Of a stretch of 10,309 nucleotides of DNA, positions 5,825 through 10,309 are shown piece by piece. Origin of the DNA: Candidatus Aenigmatarchaeota archaeon (GTDB lineage Archaea > Aenigmatarchaeota > Aenigmatarchaeia > QMZP01); contig JACQOB010000024.1 of the NCBI GenBank assembly GCA_016202745.1, positions 1-10,309 of the forward strand, read 5' to 3'. The translations under genes and the position numbers were made by a program. The notes beneath the pieces are model-generated. The model did no database searches and had not been told where the DNA came from. It saw only the letters and a list, made by a program, of their open reading frames with translations. The stretch's first letter is position 1. Every line of letters starts with the position of its first letter.

Positions 5825-7962
5825 TCGACTCGCAGGAAAGGCTGGTGACATCGGAACTGAAGCGGCTCGTCCCGGTCATTGGCAAGGAGAGCGCCGCCCG
5901 CCTCAGCAGGGCCTACCTGCTCGCCGACGAGGACACGCGCAAGCGCATATTCGAGATGATAGACACGATGAAGGCCTCCATATTCTCGGATGACGAGATG
6001 AGGGGCGCGATACTGATGGAGCCCCCGACAAAGGACGTGGCCATGGCGGGCGACATAAGGATGGGCAGCGTGCTCTACGGCAGGAAAAGGCTCTACCCCT
6101 ACATGCTTGGGAAAGGCAAGCTGCTTACGCACATGGGCATATTCGGCTCCTCTGGCTACGGGAAGACCAACATATCGTACTCGCTTATAGAAAAGCTGGC
6201 CGAATCCAACGTGCCCGTGCTGGTATTCGACTTCTCCAAGAGGAACTACAAGGACCTGCTTGCCACGCACCTCGCGGCCCGGATAGACATATTCACCGTC
6301 GGAAGGAAGGTCGTTCCCTTCAGGTTCAACCCGCTGACACCCCCGCCGGGCATAACACAGTCCCAGTGGATGAAGGAGTTCTCCGCGATATTCGACCACG
6401 CGTACTGGCTGCTGGGAGGCGGAAGGCACATCATACTCAAGGCCCTTGATGCCATACAGGAAATGAAGAAGACACCGAGGATGGCCGACCTCAAGGACTG
6501 GCTGACCAACTATGCCGGCTCGAGCCTGCCCCCAAGGGAGAAGAACTGGCTTGCGACAGCTACGAGGCCGCTGGAATCGCTCTGCTTCAGGGAGCTGGGC
6601 GATGTCTTTGATTGTGAGGTGGGTGTTACACCATCTGATTTCTTCAAAGAAGGAAGGGTAACAGTCCTGGAGCTTGACGCGCTCTCCACAAACGACAAGA
6701 CATTCTTCATAGAGATAATGCTGCAATGGCTTCGCGACTGGCTGCTTGTGCAGAACAAGAGGGAGGAGCTGCTGGGGGTGATAATCCTCGAGGAGGCCCA
6801 CCACGTCCTGAACAGGGACAAGGCAAACAAGCAGGGCGCGGAGACTGTGGTTGATCTCATATTCAGGGAAGTCAGGGAGCTGGGACTGGGCATCATATAC
6901 ATCGACCAGCACCCTTCGCTTGTGTCTTATCCCGCCCTGGGAAACACGTCAACGCACATATACATGAACCTCGGGCTCGACACAAAGCACTCCTCTGACG
7001 TGCTGGACGCGTCCAACATGCTCGGCCTTGATTACAATGACGAGAGGCATTTCATAAGGAAGCTTCCCATCGGGCACGGATTCATGCTGTGCAGGTCATC
7101 CGAATTCACGGACCCCTTCACGGTCGAGTTCCCCAAGTTCGAGATACAAAAGGGCAAGGTGACGGACGAGGACATAAAGAGGCTCATGGCCGAGAAGCTG
7201 GAAGCCATTTATGGCGATACGGAAGAGGAAGCCGATGAAGTGGAAGCGCCAGCCAGGAAGGAGAAGTTCACTTCTGCAAGGCTTGAATGGAAATCAGATT
7301 TGAATGATGCCGAAGAAAAACCACCCGCTGCAATTGAAAGGCCGGCCAGGGCCCCTGCAGCCACCCCTGATGGGGAGGAAATAAAGCCGCAGGACCTCGA
7401 TGAACACAGCTGGAAGATTGTCAAGGCGCTGGGCGAAGGCCGCGGCGTGTTCACGTCTGAGATTTACAGGCTTGTGAAGATATCCGGCAAGGCCTTCGTC
7501 GTCAAGATAAAGAAGCTGATGGACCTTGGCCTTGTCGCTACAAGGCCGGGCAAGGTGCAGAAGAACAGGATGAACTATTATTTCCTGACCGATGCGGGAT
7601 TCAGGGTGTTTTCGAGATATTTCAGGCCTGCTGTTGCTGAAAGCGATGTAAGGCTGGACGAAATCATAGAGATGTTCTCGAGCGCGGGGTGGGCTTACAA
7701 GGAAAAAGAATCAAAATTCTCTTTCAGCGAGGACGGCAGAACCATTGACGTGCCGGTCATATCCTCAAACGACAGGAAAGCGATTTCAGCCGCCGTCGCA
7801 AAGACAAGCTACTTCATCTGCGCCAACGAAAGGATAAAGAACATGGTCATACAGGAGGCCTCGAAGCTCACTTACACAACCGGGAAGAGAAGGGCTGTTT
7901 TCGTGGCCACTGCGAAGAGGTTCGGGGAGACGCGGAAGTTCGAGATCATACAGATACAGTGA
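5821..7962 (+). CDS. HerA/DUF87-like P-loop ATPase with winged helix and C-terminal domain
   Basis: A 713-residue ASCE ATPase of the HerA/FtsK/VirB4 group, which form hexameric motors that move DNA or protein. Walker A is GSSGYGKT (109-116), followed by the typical strand VPVLVFDFSKRNYKDL. Walker B is GVIILEEAHH (319-328) with adjacent glutamates 324-325. The sensor strand GLGIIYIDQHPS (355-366) and later NTSTHIYMNL (375-384) resemble HerA. An N-terminal helical domain (1-75) leads in. After an acidic/proline-rich linker (about 465-525) comes a winged-helix domain (527-600, SEIYRLVKISGKAFVVKIKKLMDLG with a wing to YYFLTDAG). A further mixed domain (605-713, including SYFICANERIKNM and RRAVFVATAKRF) I cannot name. 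The ATG at 5821 is preferred over an in-frame TTG at 5800 because it makes the four-base overlap and follows GGAGGAGGG. Substrate is unknown; DNA translocation is inferred from the family. Confidence 0.9.
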   Translation: MIDSQERLVTSELKRLVPVIGKESAARLSRAYLLADEDTRKRIFEMIDTMKASIFSDDEMRGAILMEPPTKDVAMAGDIRMGSVLYGRKRLYPYMLGKGKLLTHMGIFGSSGYGKTNISYSLIEKLAESNVPVLVFDFSKRNYKDLLATHLAARIDIFTVGRKVVPFRFNPLTPPPGITQSQWMKEFSAIFDHAYWLLGGGRHIILKALDAIQEMKKTPRMADLKDWLTNYAGSSLPPREKNWLATATRPLESLCFRELGDVFDCEVGVTPSDFFKEGRVTVLELDALSTNDKTFFIEIMLQWLRDWLLVQNKREELLGVIILEEAHHVLNRDKANKQGAETVVDLIFREVRELGLGIIYIDQHPSLVSYPALGNTSTHIYMNLGLDTKHSSDVLDASNMLGLDYNDERHFIRKLPIGHGFMLCRSSEFTDPFTVEFPKFEIQKGKVTDEDIKRLMAEKLEAIYGDTEEEADEVEAPARKEKFTSARLEWKSDLNDAEEKPPAAIERPARAPAATPDGEEIKPQDLDEHSWKIVKALGEGRGVFTSEIYRLVKISGKAFVVKIKKLMDLGLVATRPGKVQKNRMNYYFLTDAGFRVFSRYFRPAVAESDVRLDEIIEMFSSAGWAYKEKESKFSFSEDGRTIDVPVISSNDRKAISAAVAKTSYFICANERIKNMVIQEASKLTYTTGKRRAVFVATAKRFGETRKFEIIQIQ

Positions 7963-8204
7963 CGGCCATTATTCACCCTAACTGCCGACTCAAACCAATA
8001 TAAATCCTTACGTCAAGAAATAGAGTATAGAATCGTTGCCTGACAAATAAATCACCACATAAGGATATACTGCCTTCGTGCATTGATGCTATCATTTCCT
8101 ACACACTACGAGTTTCAAACAAGTTTCACGAAATTCCAGGAAGGACATCGGCCGCTCACACGGACTTTGACCCCGCGTTTTTTCCAGATCAATTACCCTT
8201 TTTC
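7963..8204 (+). other. Intergenic stretch with TATA box and T-tracts
   Basis: No convincing gene. AATATAAAT (7997-8005) could be a promoter with a start near 8026. Two T-tracts, six T at 8178-8183 and five T at 8199-8203, could terminate transcripts from the ATPase operon. A 45-codon frame opening at the ATG in GATGCTATC (near 8086) lacks a Shine-Dalgarno and recognisable content, and I do not call it. Confidence 0.4.
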
Positions 8205-9440
8205 ATGCCTTTCTGGAGTCTTTCCTTGACTCCCGTTGACTTGCGTGGGAAATGGGACAGCTTTCATCCCCGGGTGGGCCCAACAGTGTGGCTGACTTTC
8301 CGCCTCCCGGTCACCCCTCTGCCAGAGTCCACCTGGGAACACAATTCGGTGGGAGCCACGGTGACCAGTGGAGCCAACACCCCCGGTCTCCACTCACCAC
8401 CCACCAGGGCAGCCTTCCCTCACTGCCCAGGAGAGGAAGGCTGCCAGCGGGGGACGGATTCCAGCAGCGCGAGCCCACGGAGCGCTACAAGGAGACCTGC
8501 CAACATCCGTCCCCCGCTTCACCTGCATATGAGAGGCCAGTGCGACCCCCTCTGTAAACCTTTCCACCCCACCGCCAAGCAGCAGGCTGTTCCTTCCTTA
8601 TCCCACACACACCCACACATGGATTGGGGGTAGTGGGAAACTGGCTGCACCTCCCAATCCCGTTCGCTGGCCTCAGCATTCATCCCCGTTGGATTGTGAG
8701 TTCAACGCAACACCATCTGGGGGAGCAATGAAGTGAAGGGAGAAAAACCCGGCACACCCGACCCTCGCAACCACAGGCCAAGGACCGTGAGGACCGCAGT
8801 GCACCACGACGATCCGGCCGAGTTGCACAGGATCCCGCCGCCGCGGCCAGGGAACCACTACCCGCAGACTACCGGCCACGCCTCAGCCGCTGGCATGTAT
8901 TCGCCGCGCGGCAGACGCTGAAGTTAGCGAAGCAGGCAAGGCACGCCTTGGCTTGTGGATGGAGGAGATCCGCGCGCATCCTCCCGAAAAGATCCGCCCA
9001 ATGTGGCGTACTCACGAGGGATCGCCGACGCCTTTGTACTGCCTGTGACTGCCTACCTGCTCCTTGTCCCTAACCGCCCTGACAGCGGCCATGAAGGGGG
9101 TGATGATTGGGAGCCGCACGTTGCAGTGGACACACGCAGTAACGGGATCGGATCGGGGTCACATACCCGACCAACGGGGGAGTGATGGACTTCATCATCC
9201 CAGCCCTCACAGGGGCGCAAGTTCCGGTCCCCGAACCGCGCGCGCGGAACGGGGATGAATGAAAGGGGAATCCCGGGTCTCCCTTGACTGGTTTTCGTGG
9301 GGAGCTGCAAGGGGACGCCTGGGATTCCCCGCTCCAAGCCTCCTGGGCCTTCGGCACCGCACGGTTTCTTCTCCTGGCGGAGGCGCTCAAGAAACCTGCA
9401 GCCAAGGGCCCAGAGTTTTCATCTGTCAAATAAACGGGAT
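8205..9440 (+). ncRNA. Candidate large structured non-coding RNA (unclassified)
   Basis: About 1.2 kb without a convincing gene, GC-rich (41/60 counted at 8401-8460). Helices found by eye: 8215-8220/8228-8233; 8269-8277/8329-8337; 8360-8373/8388-8398 (11 pairs, three-base bulge); 8408-8418/8435-8445 (11); 8446-8459/8505-8518 (14); 8621-8630/8651-8660 (10, one G-U); 8677-8690/9248-9261 (14, long range); 9265-9274/9321-9330 (10, extended inward by G-U pairs); 9343-9351/9405-9413; 9363-9370/9389-9396; 9371-9374/9379-9382. A closing helix 8232-8237/9433-9438 is possible. Non-canonical pairs in these stems are G-U on the plus strand and would be A-C on the minus strand, favouring plus-strand transcription. 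I see no rRNA, RNase P, SRP RNA, tmRNA or group I/II intron landmark. Ends are approximate and the promoter is uncertain. Confidence 0.6.
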
Positions 9441-9998
9441 ACTAAAATAGTGCAAGATAAGTAAAAAATAAAAAAATTCCCACTATTTCCCACTATCTGA
9501 GAGTGAACATAATCGATAACCTTAAAAAGCTAACCCCCAATAATAAAGTCCCTCTCACAGTTAACAGGGCTGCAACGCTCTAAGAGGGGTCAGTTCACTA
9601 CACACAACAAGGAAAAGAGAGAATAATTACGCTTTCCGCATGGGCGTAACCATGGTCTTCCGTGACTTGCGCATGCATCCACGAGGACTTTGGTGTGGGG
9701 TTATGTGTAGGTGAACAAGCACTCGATTCTCTGGGTGATGTGGCGGATTCAGCTGCAGGCTTTTTGGATGCAGGCGATTCGCATGACCCGCCAGACATTG
9801 ACCTGGATGTAGGGGAGGTGACTGAAGGTCTGAATCTCTGGGCCTGAACTTCTGGATATGCGTCTTGTTCTGGAAGCTGGTTTCTACAAGCGTAAGTCCT
9901 AAACCACAAATTGAGAGGAGGAGACGCAGGAAGGCACCATCGTGTTCGCCAACAACGCGCCTGGGAGGCGTACCTTGAACCTTGAAAGGAGTTACCGA
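9441..9998. other. Intergenic region with A-rich inverted repeat; no firm gene
   Basis: AAATAGTG (9445-9452) is complementary to CACTATTT (9481-9488) across an A-rich stretch. The decamer TTCCCACTAT is tandemly repeated (9477-9486, 9487-9496). CTTAAAAAG (9521-9529) is TATA-like and is followed by a possible stem CCCTCT/AGAGGG (9550-9555/9583-9588). Between about 9600 and 9850, frames are open on both strands and give low-complexity Ser/Pro/Ala-rich (minus) or Asp/Gly-rich (plus) products that I cannot support as genes. A short plus-strand frame ending at 9902 (MRLVLEAGFYKRKS at its end) could be the tail of a gene broken by an assembly join. Confidence 0.35.
9986..9991 (+). promoter_or_regulatory. 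Shine-Dalgarno of the SPFH gene
   Basis: AAGGAG ends seven bases before the ATG at 9999, the classical bacterial spacing. It fixes the start of the SPFH gene. Confidence 0.7.
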
Positions 9999-10309
9999 AT
10001 GGAAACGTGGCATTACATCGCACTGGGAGTGTTGGGATCTCTCGGTCTCCTGACGCTGATCTTCTCGGTTTTCACAGTGGGTCAGCAGACGGCGGCTGTG
10101 ACTCAGCGGTTCGGCAAGTTCGTCCGCGTGGCGACATCGGGTCTCAACTTCAAGACGCCGTGGATCGACTGGGTGGCGGGACGTATCAACCTGCGCGTTC
10201 AGCAGTTGGACGTGAAGGTGGAGACAAAAACCGAGGACAACGTGTTTGTCCAGTTCGTCGTCTCGGTTCAGTACTTCGTCAGTCCGAACAAGGTCTACGA
10301 GGCGTTCTA
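9999..10309 (+). CDS. SPFH/band 7 (stomatin-like) membrane protein, N-terminal part (3' truncated)
   Basis: 103 codons are visible before the window ends. Residues ~5-27 form one hydrophobic membrane anchor (YIALGVLGSLGLLTLIFSVF). The start of the SPFH domain follows: VGQQTAAVTQRFGKF (27-41), SGLNFKTPWIDW (47-58), then strands INLRVQQLDVKVETKT and VFVQFVVSVQYFVS. SPFH proteins assemble into large oligomeric rings at the membrane and organise microdomains and associated proteases. The ATG at 9999 has AAGGAG at a seven-base spacing. All four visible isoleucines are ATC and all visible arginines are CGN, whereas the genes left of 8000 favour ATA and AGG. The gene therefore looks bacterial, acquired or joined by assembly error. 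Confidence 0.9.
   Translation, partial: METWHYIALGVLGSLGLLTLIFSVFTVGQQTAAVTQRFGKFVRVATSGLNFKTPWIDWVAGRINLRVQQLDVKVETKTEDNVFVQFVVSVQYFVSPNKVYEAF

Noticed and set aside
5761..6912. Long minus-strand open frame (383 codons) opposite the ATPase gene
   Set aside because: It is a shadow of the GC-rich ATPase coding frame; the product has no recognisable motif, while the plus frame has full P-loop motifs.
8205..8633. Plus-strand 142-codon frame, and other frames such as 9070-9429 minus, in the GC-rich block
   Set aside because: Frames are open on several overlapping registers, the products are Pro/Ser/His-rich without motifs, and the DNA is occupied by long perfect stems.
8205..9440. Ribosomal RNA, RNase P RNA, SRP RNA, tmRNA or group I/II intron
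   Set aside because: I looked for universally conserved segments (16S 530 loop, 23S sarcin-ricin loop, RNase P core, intron domain V/P7) on both strands and saw none. A very divergent member cannot be excluded without a covariance search.
9598..10023. Minus-strand Ser/Pro/Ala-rich frame
   Set aside because: It runs into the SPFH gene start on the other strand, has no recognisable domain and competes with open frames on both strands; left as unresolved intergenic sequence.

Overview
The window reads as a contig from an archaeon up to about position 8000. Genes there favour AGG for Arg and ATA for Ile, several are preceded by TATA boxes about 24-27 bases upstream of the expected transcript start, and the families (archaeal-type inositol-phosphate synthase, HerA/DUF87-type ATPase, DEAD-box helicase with an RG-rich tail) fit an archaeal genome of about 50-57% GC. 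I cannot name the lineage; a DPANN or deep euryarchaeal group is only a guess.

Layout: (1) 3-692, the 3' end of a DipZ-like thioredoxin-fold protein. (2) 699-808, a degenerate repeat carrying a GTT-loop hairpin. (3) 871-1974, myo-inositol-1-phosphate synthase. (4) 2036-2482, an unrecognised 148-residue protein with a probable leaderless promoter. (5) 2571-2690, a second copy of the repeat; a third copy of its hairpin lies inside the 3' end of the convergent DEAD-box helicase gene (2673-3962, minus). (6) 3963-4533, a divergent intergenic region with long leaders on both sides: hairpins, a duplicated Shine-Dalgarno block and a possible leader peptide for the helicase, and AGTC-N-GACT palindromes with mutually exclusive stems ahead of the next operon. 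(7) 4534-7962, a tight three-gene operon: coiled-coil protein, an AT-richer unknown protein, and a HerA-like ATPase with a winged helix and an unassigned C-terminal domain. (8) 7963-9998, two kilobases without a convincing gene. Within it, about 8205-9440 is very GC-rich and packed with long complementary arms. (9) 9999-10309, the start of an SPFH/band 7 membrane protein whose codon use (CGN Arg, ATC Ile) and Shine-Dalgarno look bacterial.

The most interesting element is the 8.2-9.4 kb block. At least ten helices, several of 10-14 uninterrupted pairs and one closing a 557-base domain, can be drawn by eye. Where helices are imperfect, the exceptions I found are G-U pairs if the plus strand is transcribed, and would be A-C mismatches on the minus strand. 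I see no landmark of rRNA, RNase P, SRP RNA, tmRNA or group I/II introns. I propose a large unclassified structured RNA, but this rests on manual base pairing alone.

The ATPase operon is the second candidate for an undescribed system: a P-loop motor of a class used in DNA processing and in several defence systems, translationally coupled to a protein I cannot assign, behind a structured leader. The change in codon use towards the 3' end means that a chimeric assembly or a transferred segment must be excluded before the RNA and the SPFH gene are assigned to the same organism as the left part.
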